In this document: in pieces, positions 23,800 through 32,871 of the stretch
Position numbering within the stretch: the stretch's first letter is position 1
Layout of the letters: each line of letters opens with the position of its first letter
Origin: Lachnospiraceae bacterium
GTDB taxonomy: Bacteria > Bacillota > Clostridia > Lachnospirales > Lachnospiraceae
Direction: 5' to 3'
NCBI GenBank assembly: GCA_024697595.1
Contig: JAILFK010000032.1
Span: 1 to 64,000, forward strand
DNA length: 64,000 bases
The notes under the pieces: model-generated
Told to the model about the DNA's origin: nothing
Seen by the model: the letters and a program-made list of their open reading frames with translations, nothing else
Database searches by the model: none
Translations under genes and position numbers: made by a program

Positions 23800-25959
23800 A
23801 TGACTTGGATATTTGAACAATTAGTTGAGTGGTTGACAGATTCATTAGGAGATTTTTTCTCTTTATTTTCTGCTGAAATTCTTACATTATTTTCACTTGA
23901 TAAAACATATTTTGATAGCAATGTTCCTTACATTACAAACATTTCAACAATTATTACAGGGCTTGGACTTGGAATTGCAGTTGTAATATTGATTTGTGCT
24001 TTGGCGAAAAATATGCTTGGTGAGTTTTCTGATTCATATGAATCGCCTCTTCGTTTGATTGGTGGTTTTTTTGTGTCATGTATTTGCGTTGTTTTTGGAA
24101 AGAGCATTGTTGATCTAGAATTTAATATGTTTGCTGATGCATATATAAGATTAATGTCTGTAGGAGATAACTCGGCAGGATTTTCTGATATGTCAGGACT
24201 TCATGTGAGTGGAACCAGTACAGCTCTATTGGCTGGGGATGTTTTAACAGGTGGAATTAATCCTGTTGATCAAGTCGCAGCTGCGGCTACAGGTTTGTCT
24301 GGATTGATATTAATAATCGCATTAGCGATAGAATGGTTTAAGCTTCTTACAGAAGCTGTGCAAAGATATATTGTTATTATGCTTTGTTTCTATTTTTCGC
24401 CTCTTGCTTTTGCAACAGCAGTAAGTAAAGAGTCTACTAGAATATTTAAAGCTTTTATTAAACTTGTGTTTTCGCAGCTCTTACTTATGTTGATGAATGT
24501 TATTTTTTTGAAAGCTGTATCTAGTGCAATGAATATGATGAGCGGAAATGTTCATCCTATATTGGGAATTATATTTATTATTTCATTAGCACAAATTGGA
24601 CAAAAGATTGATAGTTACTTTAAAGCATTAGGTCTTGACATTGTTCAGACAGGAACGGGATTAGCAAGTGCAATTCTTGGAGGTTCTGCAACGGTTTTTG
24701 CTGTTGCTAAAACTGCAGGAGCTGTAAAAGGCATAGCAACAGGAACTTTAGCAAAGTGGGGAGCAGGTCAAGGTCTTGCTAATTTGGTTCCGGGATTACA
24801 AGGTATGGCAATGAATACTGCTTCTGGTGCCAAAGGTTTTGCCAATGCTTCAAATACTGCAAATAATGTAGCTCGTGCAATGGCAGATGATACATTAGCT
24901 AATCAAGTGGCTAATGGAAATGTAGACGGCAGTGCGATAGCCGATCTTATGAATGGAAAGAAAGTTGGAAATTCTAAATTAGAAGATATGACAGGAACTC
25001 TCTTTAATGAAAACAATGGTCTTGAAAATCTGCAAAAAGCTTGTGCCGACTCAGAAGAAAATCCATTTGATAAGATACCAGACTTAGAAAATGCAAATAT
25101 TAACATCGGAAATGGACGAGCTAGTGCTGTTATGCCTAATGGTGCAGAAGTTGATATGCGCAAATTAAGAGCTGGTGAAAATGCTCCTCAAAATGCTACT
25201 TTGTTTGATATTGGTGGAGAAAAATGGATGGCGCAGCCTAAATTTGAAAAACATGAGCCTATTAATTCTAATCCAAAAGTTGCTAATGGAGAGACTACAT
25301 CGTTTGATAATGCGTTTGGGCCACAGGCAAAAGCAATGCAGGCGGCTACAAATGGAGCATCTTCTGTTACAAAAGTGGCTAACGGAGTATATAGAGCCAG
25401 TGATGGAACTGTATTTGCTTCAACATTTGGAGAGAATGGTGAGTTAGTTAAGGGTGGAACAGCTGTAACGGGTGAGAATATGATGGATTCGTATTCAGCA
25501 TTTACCGAAGCAGATGTAATGAATACACCATTTGCACAGGATGGATATTGTGACGATATTGGAATTAGCAATAATTACATAGATTCAAGAGCAAATGGTA
25601 CATTTAATTCAGCTATGCGCGATTTAGGACAAAGAGATGATTCATATAATATTACAGAAATTGCTCACGGTGATGATTCTACTTTCTCATTTAGAACAAG
25701 TACCGGTGGCGATTTTACTTGTTATGATGCATCACAATATACATCTTCTGATCCAAGAACGCCAATGGTTGAGTTTGATGGCGGTAAATATTATGTTGGA
25801 AAAACTGCTAATGCCAATTCATTTAGTGCCAGGGGTTCTTCGACAACATATTCTAATAATGTTTTTATGGCTGGAGAAGGTGGCATAAATGAGACTCATA
25901 TTGTTAAACAAACATTGCCAAATGGAAAGACTTTTGTTAGAGAAAATTCAGCTAGATAA
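23800..25959 (+). CDS. VirB6/TrbL-like type IV secretion membrane protein
   Basis: 719 residues. Residues 1-320 contain about six membrane helices, including IITGLGLGIAVVILICAL and AIEWFKLLTEAVQRYIVIML. Residues 330-719 form a long soluble Asn/Gly/Ala-rich tail. This resembles the TrbL/VirB6 proteins of Gram-positive conjugative elements that form the inner membrane channel. It is preceded by GAAAGG and followed closely by the cell wall hydrolase gene. Confidence 0.72.
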   Translation: MTWIFEQLVEWLTDSLGDFFSLFSAEILTLFSLDKTYFDSNVPYITNISTIITGLGLGIAVVILICALAKNMLGEFSDSYESPLRLIGGFFVSCICVVFGKSIVDLEFNMFADAYIRLMSVGDNSAGFSDMSGLHVSGTSTALLAGDVLTGGINPVDQVAAAATGLSGLILIIALAIEWFKLLTEAVQRYIVIMLCFYFSPLAFATAVSKESTRIFKAFIKLVFSQLLLMLMNVIFLKAVSSAMNMMSGNVHPILGIIFIISLAQIGQKIDSYFKALGLDIVQTGTGLASAILGGSATVFAVAKTAGAVKGIATGTLAKWGAGQGLANLVPGLQGMAMNTASGAKGFANASNTANNVARAMADDTLANQVANGNVDGSAIADLMNGKKVGNSKLEDMTGTLFNENNGLENLQKACADSEENPFDKIPDLENANINIGNGRASAVMPNGAEVDMRKLRAGENAPQNATLFDIGGEKWMAQPKFEKHEPINSNPKVANGETTSFDNAFGPQAKAMQAATNGASSVTKVANGVYRASDGTVFASTFGENGELVKGGTAVTGENMMDSYSAFTEADVMNTPFAQDGYCDDIGISNNYIDSRANGTFNSAMRDLGQRDDSYNITEIAHGDDSTFSFRTSTGGDFTCYDASQYTSSDPRTPMVEFDGGKYYVGKTANANSFSARGSSTTYSNNVFMAGEGGINETHIVKQTLPNGKTFVRENSAR

Positions 25960-25971
25960 TAGGTGACTTTT

Positions 25972-28824
25972 ATGAGTAAAATTTTTGATAATAATGCTAC
26001 CAGCTATAACGCTGGTAGCAAAAATAAAGATAATCAAATAAAAACAGGAGCTAAAATTGGTGGAGGCTTAATTGGTTTTGCTTCGGCTATAAAAACAACT
26101 TTTTCATCAGTGTTTTTACCACATTGGGCTATAGGCATTATTATGTTCCTTTTTGTAATGTGTGCTATTTTTGGAGCAACAAATTTTGCGAGTCCGAACA
26201 TAATGAATAGAGTTCAATCAGTAAATGCACTTCAAAAAAAAGTTGATGAGGGAAAATCTTTAAACAATACTGAACAAAAGGATTATGAAATCTTTTCTAA
26301 TCCAGATGATTTTTACAATGGCGCATCGGATAGAACGAAAGAGATTTTTTCAAAAGTAACTGATTATAATTCTAGTGCTACTGCCTTTACAAATGCTACA
26401 TACAATTTTTTACAGGATGCGTATGACAACAAGTTTGCTAATGCTTTAGCTGATGCGAAAATGTTTTTAAATGGTGAGAGTGTAGTAAATTTTAATGAAG
26501 AAATGACAAAGCAGCAATTTTTAGCGCAAGGTAATCCTTTTGCTAATGCGAATATTTGTGCAATTGCTTCTGCGTATGCAGTATTCGATGACACTTACGA
26601 AGAATCGACCTTAAAAAAATATGATGAAGTCATGGGTGATTCTTTTACACAGTCAAGATTTCTTACTGCTACATATTACTGGGATTCTGTAGATGATGGT
26701 AATAATAAGGCAAATGATGGAATTGCTAATAACGAAAAAACAGTTACACCTGTAGATGTATATAAATATAAATCAGTAAATTATGATCTTACAAAAAATG
26801 AGTATTATTCATATCTGTCTTTTTTGCCGGTAGGTGATAATGCGATCGTTAAGGTTTGTAAAGATACATTGTCTAAAAGAATAGAACATGAACAGGTTTA
26901 TATTGATGCATATAATAACGATATAAAGAGGCATCAAAACAATTTGTCTAATGTTACAGCAGATATTAAAGACATTGATGCTGAAATAACTAACAAAAAT
27001 GAAAAAATAGAAAAACTTCAGAAAAAAAACAAGGAATACCAAGAAGATATTAAGAAAAAACCACGAAAAAAGGATTCGCTTCAAAAGAAGATTGATGAGA
27101 ATAATAAAGAAATTGATAAGTTAAAAAAAGAGATTGATGAGCTTAATATTAAAAAAAGTAATAGCAATAATGGTTATGCAGTAGAGTCTGCAGAGATAGA
27201 AAGGCTGAAAACTAATATGCAACCGCATATTGATGTAAAGAATTTTTGTGAATATGTAAAAGCTCAAATATCAAGTGGAGCAATTGCTGCTACTGTAGAC
27301 AATATTGATATTAATTACATGGAAGAAACTTATGCAAATATAAAGTGCTATGAAATGGTATATAACAAAGACAAAACGCCAAAGGTGGATCACAAAGTAT
27401 CTGATGAAAAAGGTTCGCTAGAGGATAGCTTTCATGGTTTTGCGACAAGAAAAAATGATGCCATTTATGTTAAAGGTGAGAAAGAAATGGTATTTCCAGA
27501 AGTTGATATTGAAAATTATGCGACAGTGCATTTGGAACCTTTTTCAAGTGATTGCTCTTATATGTTAGAAACTTTTAAGCTCAAACCTAATGATTTATAT
27601 GTTCAGTCAAAAACAGCAACTGAACATATGGCTGCAAGTTTTATAGCAAAAATAAGAAAACCTTTTGTTTGGGTAAAAAATAAATTTGAAGGAAAAACAG
27701 ATGAAGAAATCAAGAATGATTATTCAGATGGATTGGCTATTACAAACGAAATGGCTTTTTGGAATTATTATAAAACACTTGAAGCAACAACATCTATGGC
27801 AAATTATAGTAGTGCTAATGCAACGCACGGATGTATTTTGTCTAAAGAAGATATACAGAACTATATAAATAATGCAGTTGCACAATGTCCAGACTTATCA
27901 CCTAACCGACAAGAGTTTATGAAAACGGCACTATCTTTAACTGGTGCGATTCCTTATCAGTGGGGAGGCAAACCTGTCAAAGCAGGATGGGATGAAACTT
28001 GGTGGTCTACATTGGCAGAAGGAGAGTACAAAGGATTAGATTGCTCTGGGTTTGTATCGTGGGTTAGATGGACCGCATGGGATATTCCTACAAGTTTAAG
28101 TACAGGCGGGTTTGCAAGTTCAGATATGTGTACGGTGATCGATAGTCACGATTTAAAGCCGGGTGATCTTGGCGTAATTTACTACGGAGGCTCAAATGGT
28201 AGTCAGACAAACCACATAGGTATTTATTTGGGAGTTGATTCCGATGGAAACAAATTATGGTGCCACTGTGAAGGTGGCAATGGTGTTGTCGTAAATAAAA
28301 CAAATTGTTTTAAGATATATTTGAGGTTGAATGATAGCTGCTTAGAAGGTTCTGATAAGTGGAAAGATTGGAGTGAATTTCAATCTTATGGTTTCGCTGT
28401 TGCTGATGCGGATGCAATGAATGTTATTACAAGTTGTTTAATTGCAGAAGATTCTAATGATGTTGGTATGACAGCAACAAGTGAAGCGATGGCTAATCAC
28501 TGCGGCGGTGGTATAGGCCGTGCTGTTACAGAACAACAAATGTTAGAACTAGCCATGTCGCCAAGTTATTTGGTTGCAGGTTCAGATAATGGACATTATG
28601 TATCACAGTATGAGGCTATTTTTGTTAGGCATTCTAAAAGTATTCCGTCACCAACAATGACTCAGTATCAGTTAGTAGAGGGTAGTATTCATGGAAGAAG
28701 AACATATATTTTAGACGATGCAGTTAAGTATTGGAGATCTAAAAATATTACTTCATTAAAAGGCTATACATTTTATGGACAGTTTCCAGAAGGTTCTGGA
28801 AATAATTTCTTTAAAGCTAATTAG
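25972..28824 (+). CDS. Membrane-anchored NlpC/P60 peptidoglycan hydrolase of the secretion system
   Basis: 950 residues. A membrane helix lies at about 40-62, a coiled coil at about 310-400 (Lys/Glu-rich heptads), and an NlpC/P60 domain at about 650-790. The catalytic Cys is in DCSGFVSW (about residue 690) and the His in NHIGIYLG (about 747). A further 150-residue tail follows. Gram-positive conjugation systems use such a VirB1-like protein to open the wall. I chose the ATG at 25972 with GGTGA 5 bases before it rather than the in-frame GTG at 25963. Confidence 0.8.
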   Translation: MSKIFDNNATSYNAGSKNKDNQIKTGAKIGGGLIGFASAIKTTFSSVFLPHWAIGIIMFLFVMCAIFGATNFASPNIMNRVQSVNALQKKVDEGKSLNNTEQKDYEIFSNPDDFYNGASDRTKEIFSKVTDYNSSATAFTNATYNFLQDAYDNKFANALADAKMFLNGESVVNFNEEMTKQQFLAQGNPFANANICAIASAYAVFDDTYEESTLKKYDEVMGDSFTQSRFLTATYYWDSVDDGNNKANDGIANNEKTVTPVDVYKYKSVNYDLTKNEYYSYLSFLPVGDNAIVKVCKDTLSKRIEHEQVYIDAYNNDIKRHQNNLSNVTADIKDIDAEITNKNEKIEKLQKKNKEYQEDIKKKPRKKDSLQKKIDENNKEIDKLKKEIDELNIKKSNSNNGYAVESAEIERLKTNMQPHIDVKNFCEYVKAQISSGAIAATVDNIDINYMEETYANIKCYEMVYNKDKTPKVDHKVSDEKGSLEDSFHGFATRKNDAIYVKGEKEMVFPEVDIENYATVHLEPFSSDCSYMLETFKLKPNDLYVQSKTATEHMAASFIAKIRKPFVWVKNKFEGKTDEEIKNDYSDGLAITNEMAFWNYYKTLEATTSMANYSSANATHGCILSKEDIQNYINNAVAQCPDLSPNRQEFMKTALSLTGAIPYQWGGKPVKAGWDETWWSTLAEGEYKGLDCSGFVSWVRWTAWDIPTSLSTGGFASSDMCTVIDSHDLKPGDLGVIYYGGSNGSQTNHIGIYLGVDSDGNKLWCHCEGGNGVVVNKTNCFKIYLRLNDSCLEGSDKWKDWSEFQSYGFAVADADAMNVITSCLIAEDSNDVGMTATSEAMANHCGGGIGRAVTEQQMLELAMSPSYLVAGSDNGHYVSQYEAIFVRHSKSIPSPTMTQYQLVEGSIHGRRTYILDDAVKYWRSKNITSLKGYTFYGQFPEGSGNNFFKAN

Positions 28825-28836
28825 AAAGGATAGAAT

Positions 28837-28986
28837 ATGTTAAGAATGACGAAAGAGCAAATGAGAAAAATGGAATTGCAGGATCCTCATTTTGCAGAAA
28901 TGAGAGATATATATGGTTGTGTTAATTTAAGTATTTCAATAGCACTAATGCTGGTTTTGCTCGGAATGATATATATATGTTCATAA
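28837..28986 (+). CDS. Small single-helix membrane protein (49 aa)
   Basis: 49 residues: a charged N-terminus (MLRMTKEQMRKMELQDPHF) and one C-terminal membrane helix. The ATG follows GAAAGGATAG and the gene is 12 bp after the hydrolase gene, just before a terminator. It is probably an accessory protein of the secretion operon; the family is unknown to me. Confidence 0.55.
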   Translation: MLRMTKEQMRKMELQDPHFAEMRDIYGCVNLSISIALMLVLLGMIYICS

Positions 28987-28989
28987 GAA

Positions 28990-29023
28990 ATCCCTCCCTA
29001 TTAAAGTAGGGAGGGATAATTTT
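28990..29023. terminator. Terminator of the secretion operon
   Basis: TCCCTCCCTA-TTAAAG-TAGGGAGGGA followed by TAATTTTT on the + strand, between convergent genes. Confidence 0.8.
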
Positions 29024-29775
29024 TAGCATAAATCACGATAGCATAAATAGGTGATTCCATTTTCATCAAATGGATATATAATTCCACTTGCAGATATATA
29101 TGCTTCTAATTGTTCATATTTTTGTGCCCATTCCATAGACATATGACGGCTTAAATATGTATCGCCAATAGGCTCAATCCAGACACTATCATATATATCA
29201 TACCTTGATAATGGTGAGAGAGAGCTTTCTGCAGGAACACTAAATGGTGTTTGTTGCGCATAAACATTAAAATTGATTCTTTCAAAAGGTATATGCTTTG
29301 TAGCTGAAAAGATAAGCTCATTTTTTGTGGCATCTACAATAGCCCAGGCACCAATATGTTTCTTTTTATCTAATTCGCACCAAACTGGCATATGATAATA
29401 TTTTCGTAGTTCTGAAAACATTTTATCAATCTCGCTAGTGTCAAATTTTTTAAATTCATCATTTTCGCCACAACCTAGTGTTTCATAAGTGACACCAAGA
29501 AAATCGCAGAGTTGTCGTAATGTTTTTTTAGATGGCAAAATGCCTTTTTCCCAACCAGATATGGTAGAACGCTTAAAAGGTTTTGCACGACCAATATACC
29601 GAGAAAAGCTGGAACCAAAAATGTCTTGATCTTCTCCACGGCGTTTTCTTAATGCTTTAATTGTTTTTCCAATGGCAACATTTTTTTCATATTCGGCAGG
29701 ACTATCAACAGGTCTACCCCAAATGTGTCCATCTTTACCGAAGTTTTCATCTAATTTTGGATTCTTTTTTGGCAT
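29023..29775 (-). CDS. XRE-family regulator, paralogue of the one at 13701
   Basis: 250 residues. The HTH lies at about 33-95 (IGKTIKALRKRRGEDQ ... FKRSTISGWEKGILPSKKTLRQL). The C-terminal half has VWCELDKKKHIGAWAIVDATK, parallel to the other XRE protein. The two proteins have equal length and the same layout but low identity. It has its own consensus promoter and an ATG after GGAGGGGC. A role in controlling the adjacent secretion genes or the recombinase is possible. Confidence 0.78.
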   Translation of the reverse strand: MPKKNPKLDENFGKDGHIWGRPVDSPAEYEKNVAIGKTIKALRKRRGEDQDIFGSSFSRYIGRAKPFKRSTISGWEKGILPSKKTLRQLCDFLGVTYETLGCGENDEFKKFDTSEIDKMFSELRKYYHMPVWCELDKKKHIGAWAIVDATKNELIFSATKHIPFERINFNVYAQQTPFSVPAESSLSPLSRYDIYDSVWIEPIGDTYLSRHMSMEWAQKYEQLEAYISASGIIYPFDENGITYLCYRDLC

Positions 29776-29815
29776 CTGTTAGCCCCTCCATTAATAATAA
29801 TATACATCGTAATCA

Positions 29816-29844
29816 ATTCTACATTTTTTTAAACAAGTTGTCAA
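29816..29844 (-). promoter_or_regulatory. Promoter of the second XRE regulator
   Basis: TTGACA, 17-bp spacer, TAGAAT on the - strand, inside the short gap after the recombinase gene. Confidence 0.65.
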
Positions 29845-29858
29845 AATGCAACTGGTTT

Positions 29859-30881
29859 TTAGTATTCTTCTAATATATCATTACTGATTTTAGATGCTTT
29901 TCTCTTTCGCTTGCTTGCTCCTGCGATATAATGTTTACTGGTTTCAAGAGAAGAGTGGTTTAATGCTTCTTTTATCATATACACATCACCCGTTTCTTCA
30001 TATAGAGCAGTTGCATAAGAAGCTCGAAGAGTATGGGTGTGTGTGCTGCTTGGCAAATTTGCTAGAATAGCATACTTTTTTATCATTTTTTCTATAGAGC
30101 GAACAGACATTCTTGACTGTTGTAAAGAGATAAATAGAGCAGTCTCTTCTGATAACGGCTTTAGTAGCGGCCTGCCAAGTAATAAGTATTCATCTATTGC
30201 CTTTTCTACAGACTCACCAAAATACACCTTATCTTCGTTGCCACCTTTCCTTGTTATATGTAAGCAAGCATTTCCTTTATCATAATCAGTAATATTTAAG
30301 CCACATAATTCAGATACACGGATACCTGTACCAGCCAAGATATAAATTATTGCTAGATCGCGAAGGCGTGTTTTTTCATAGTATTGTCTTTCTTTTTTGC
30401 TTAATGAAATACCGTTTTTTATGGTATTAATTAGGGCGTTGATTTCATCGCGGGTTAATGCGTTTACTTCTCGATTATGTTTGGTTGTCATATCGACTAA
30501 CATACTGGGGTTTGATTGCATTTGCTTTGTTTTATTATAATATTTATAGAAAGAACGCAATGCAGATAATTTTCTTGCCGTAGCATTTTCTGATAGAGTA
30601 TTTCCTGTTTTAGTGGGTTTTGCTAAATATCCTTGGATTTCTAGTGGCGTAACAGTTTCTAAATCCTTTTCAGACAGCTCACAAACATCTTTTCGAGAGT
30701 TGTCAGCTATATAATGAAGAAATGCATTAATTTCATAAGCATATTCTAACTGTGTTCGTGATGATTTATTAGTTATCTTCATTGACTCAAAGAAATAAGA
30801 TGCAAATTTTGGTAGTTTATTTAATATTTCTTGTATCTTTAAATTGTTTCTTTGATCTTGTAAATCCCTGTAAGTGGCCAT
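29859..30881 (-). CDS. Tyrosine recombinase, XerC/XerD-like
   Basis: 340 residues with an N-terminal SAM-like domain (about 25-130) and a C-terminal catalytic domain. Catalytic residues are visible: Arg in GTGIRVSELCGLN, Lys near ITRKGGNEDK, His-x-x-Arg in HTHTLRASYAT, His in ALNHSS and the nucleophile Tyr in SKHYI. Such enzymes resolve plasmid dimers or integrate elements. No recognisable dif or att site adjoins it. The ATG follows GGAGGTG and the extended -10 at 30911. Confidence 0.88.
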   Translation of the reverse strand: MATYRDLQDQRNNLKIQEILNKLPKFASYFFESMKITNKSSRTQLEYAYEINAFLHYIADNSRKDVCELSEKDLETVTPLEIQGYLAKPTKTGNTLSENATARKLSALRSFYKYYNKTKQMQSNPSMLVDMTTKHNREVNALTRDEINALINTIKNGISLSKKERQYYEKTRLRDLAIIYILAGTGIRVSELCGLNITDYDKGNACLHITRKGGNEDKVYFGESVEKAIDEYLLLGRPLLKPLSEETALFISLQQSRMSVRSIEKMIKKYAILANLPSSTHTHTLRASYATALYEETGDVYMIKEALNHSSLETSKHYIAGASKRKRKASKISNDILEEY

Positions 30882-30907
30882 AAAAACACCTCCAAATAAT
30901 AGATGTT

Positions 30908-31237
30908 TTAATTATACCACATAACTGTGCGCAAAACTATAATTTGGCGAATAGTTGCGGAAAGTTTATTTTGCTGCTCTATTAAGTATGTTATCCCTAA
31001 TAATAAAATTTTTGCAATTAAATACAGACCTAACATTTTTATAAAAAGGATAATTGCATTTAATGCATAATCAATAGAACATAACCATAATTTTATTCTT
31101 TTAGGAAAATAATGGTCTATTATGGACTGCATCATATTATATACAGCAGGTTTGAGTAATGTCCGAATAATCGGATCGTCACAAATGTAATATAAAACTA
31201 TATTTACAAATAGTTTTGTTGAAATTTTAATATTCAT
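30908..31237 (-). CDS. Hypothetical membrane protein (109 aa)
   Basis: 109 residues with two likely membrane helices (about 58-85). The ATG follows AGGAGGTATTCGTT. Its C-terminus overlaps the recombinase promoter. No family recognised. Confidence 0.45.
   Translation of the reverse strand: MNIKISTKLFVNIVLYYICDDPIIRTLLKPAVYNMMQSIIDHYFPKRIKLWLCSIDYALNAIILFIKMLGLYLIAKILLLGITYLIEQQNKLSATIRQIIVLRTVMWYN
30911..30919 (-). promoter_or_regulatory. Extended -10 promoter of the recombinase gene
   Basis: TGGTATAAT on the - strand (TGnTATAAT), no clear -35. Confidence 0.5.
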
Positions 31238-31342
31238 AACGAATACCTCCTTCTACTTTAAATATGAAAAAAAGTTATTTCATATGTACTTAAATATGTC
31301 AGGTAGGATTTTTGAAAATTCGTTATGCGTATTTTGCAAAAG

Positions 31343-31379
31343 AAAAAGCACTAAAGAATCATATTCTCTAGTGCTTTTG
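31343..31379 (-). terminator. Terminator of the methyltransferase/PAPS-reductase-like operon
   Basis: AAAAGCACTA ... TAGTGCTTTT stem with A and T runs on either side, directly after the - strand gene ending at 31382. Confidence 0.75.
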
Positions 31380-31381
31380 AA

Positions 31382-32227
31382 TTATTGAGTTATATAATCA
31401 AAGATACTATATTGCTTATACAGTCCTTTGACTCGCAAATCTCTTTCTTTTAGAGTTTCTTTTGAATAACAATTCCATTTAGGATATGCTAGGTTTGGTG
31501 TATCTTCCAAAGCAACATATTCTTCCCAAATGTCTGGCATCCTCTCATAAATGTTTTTGCTTTCGAAAAATTTACAATTCGGGCAAAACCAGCATCCGTC
31601 CCTCATCTGATTTCCTGGCAAAAAATATTGAGGCGAAACCATATCGTATTTACGACATAGCTCCATTGCCATATCTTCAGTGTATCCATACTTTTCAAGA
31701 AGAGATGCTCGATCTGGTTGTTTATGAAGAGATTCAAGTCTTTTTGGTTCATCAAGAGCAATACCAACATACTGCACTTGATTATCATTAGCATGAAGTT
31801 TATTCCATTCGTTCATAGGTTTTAATTTGCAATCTTTTCTGATTGCACATATACTTGACGATGAAACAAACCCGTAAGTTTTCCCCACTCTTTCAGGATC
31901 TGGACTTCTTGTTAACTTATGATAAAAGTTAGTTAGAAAGTCTTTATCCTTTGATCGAAGAATTTCTACATTATAGCCCCAAGATTCGAAAATCTTTTTT
32001 TTCTCATAAATGAAATCTATAATATCGGGGTTATGGCCAGATATGTTTCGTTTTAAGTCATACATCACTTCTACAAAAAGAATTGTAACCTTATCTCCGG
32101 GTTTTAATAATTCTTTTTCATGCTCGTGAAATAATATAACTGTTGCTGTAGAGTCTTTTCCGCCGCTCCAGCATATGATGTGATTCGTAGAAATAACACT
32201 GTTATTTGAAAGCTCATTCTGATACAT
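31382..32227 (-). CDS. PAPS reductase-like PP-loop ATP pyrophosphatase family protein
   Basis: 281 residues. The PP-loop SGGKDSTATV is at about 20-29, which binds ATP for adenylation. A cysteine group DGCWFCPNCKF is near 205, likely metal-binding. This is the family of phosphoadenosine phosphosulfate reductases and DndC-like proteins, often carried by phages and plasmids. No dndB, dndD or dndE gene is nearby, so DNA phosphorothioation is not supported. No clear ribosome binding site is seen at the annotated ATG, so the start is uncertain. It is the last gene of the operon from leader L4. Confidence 0.75.
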   Translation of the reverse strand: MYQNELSNNSVISTNHIICWSGGKDSTATVILFHEHEKELLKPGDKVTILFVEVMYDLKRNISGHNPDIIDFIYEKKKIFESWGYNVEILRSKDKDFLTNFYHKLTRSPDPERVGKTYGFVSSSSICAIRKDCKLKPMNEWNKLHANDNQVQYVGIALDEPKRLESLHKQPDRASLLEKYGYTEDMAMELCRKYDMVSPQYFLPGNQMRDGCWFCPNCKFFESKNIYERMPDIWEEYVALEDTPNLAYPKWNCYSKETLKERDLRVKGLYKQYSIFDYITQ

Positions 32228-32313
32228 TGATCAGAAAATCGCATTAAAACGATGGCTAGGCTACTCGTACAAGTTCAACCACCTTAATCGTATTATTTCT
32301 CACCTTACGAAAT

Positions 32314-32652
32314 TTAGGCTGCGATGCCCTCTCTTTCTTTTTTAATTCTACGAATCATCTTTTTTACAGCGTGAAGTTCAGCTTTAAGCTGTCCTATGCG
32401 CTGATTAGAGATCTTTATAGATTCCAGATCTCTATTACTGTTCTCTCGTTCAATATCAATAGTTAGTTGATAATCAGCGATTCCTTCTTCTATTTCTTCT
32501 TGAAGAACTTCAAGTTCATCAAGTTCTAATTCTTCTAGTGATGTTCTTCCATCACCAAAATCTTCTTCGCTTGAACAAATGAATTCTTCATCGAAGAATT
32601 CAAGACCACCATTTCTATCGAATGGTTGGAATATGACTTTCTTTTTATTCAT
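32314..32652 (-). CDS. Hypothetical coiled-coil protein (112 aa)
   Basis: 112 residues. After a polar N-terminus, residues 40-110 form a strongly charged helix with heptad spacing (LEELELDELEVLQEEIEEG ... LKAELHAVKKMIRRIKKE). The first half is acidic and the last part basic. Function unknown; it lies in the methyltransferase operon. Confidence 0.55.
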   Translation of the reverse strand: MNKKKVIFQPFDRNGGLEFFDEEFICSSEEDFGDGRTSLEELELDELEVLQEEIEEGIADYQLTIDIERENSNRDLESIKISNQRIGQLKAELHAVKKMIRRIKKEREGIAA

Positions 32653-32733
32653 ATACTTAGTTTTATCCCCTCATTAGAGGGGAAGGACAGCCTTTCTTCT
32701 GCCCTATTTGCATCCCCTCTATTGGGTTTATTG

Positions 32734-32871
32734 TTATATTTTGTTCTTATCAACTGCGAATGTTATCTTACATCTTTTGCAAGTGCCAACATAGTTATCA
32801 CTTTGCAATACAAGTATTAGTAAACTTCCGCAATTTGAACACTTGGCCATTTTCTTTACTTGCTTTTTCAT
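32734..32871 (-). CDS. Small zinc-ribbon protein (45 aa)
   Basis: 45 residues with two CxxC pairs (CSNCG and CKRC) 20 residues apart and a basic N-terminus. Its ATG overlaps the stop of the methyltransferase gene (TAATG), which implies translational coupling. Small zinc ribbons like this often bind nucleic acid or act as adaptors; the role here is unknown. Confidence 0.62.
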   Translation of the reverse strand: MKKQVKKMAKCSNCGSLLILVLQSDNYVGTCKRCKITFAVDKNKI

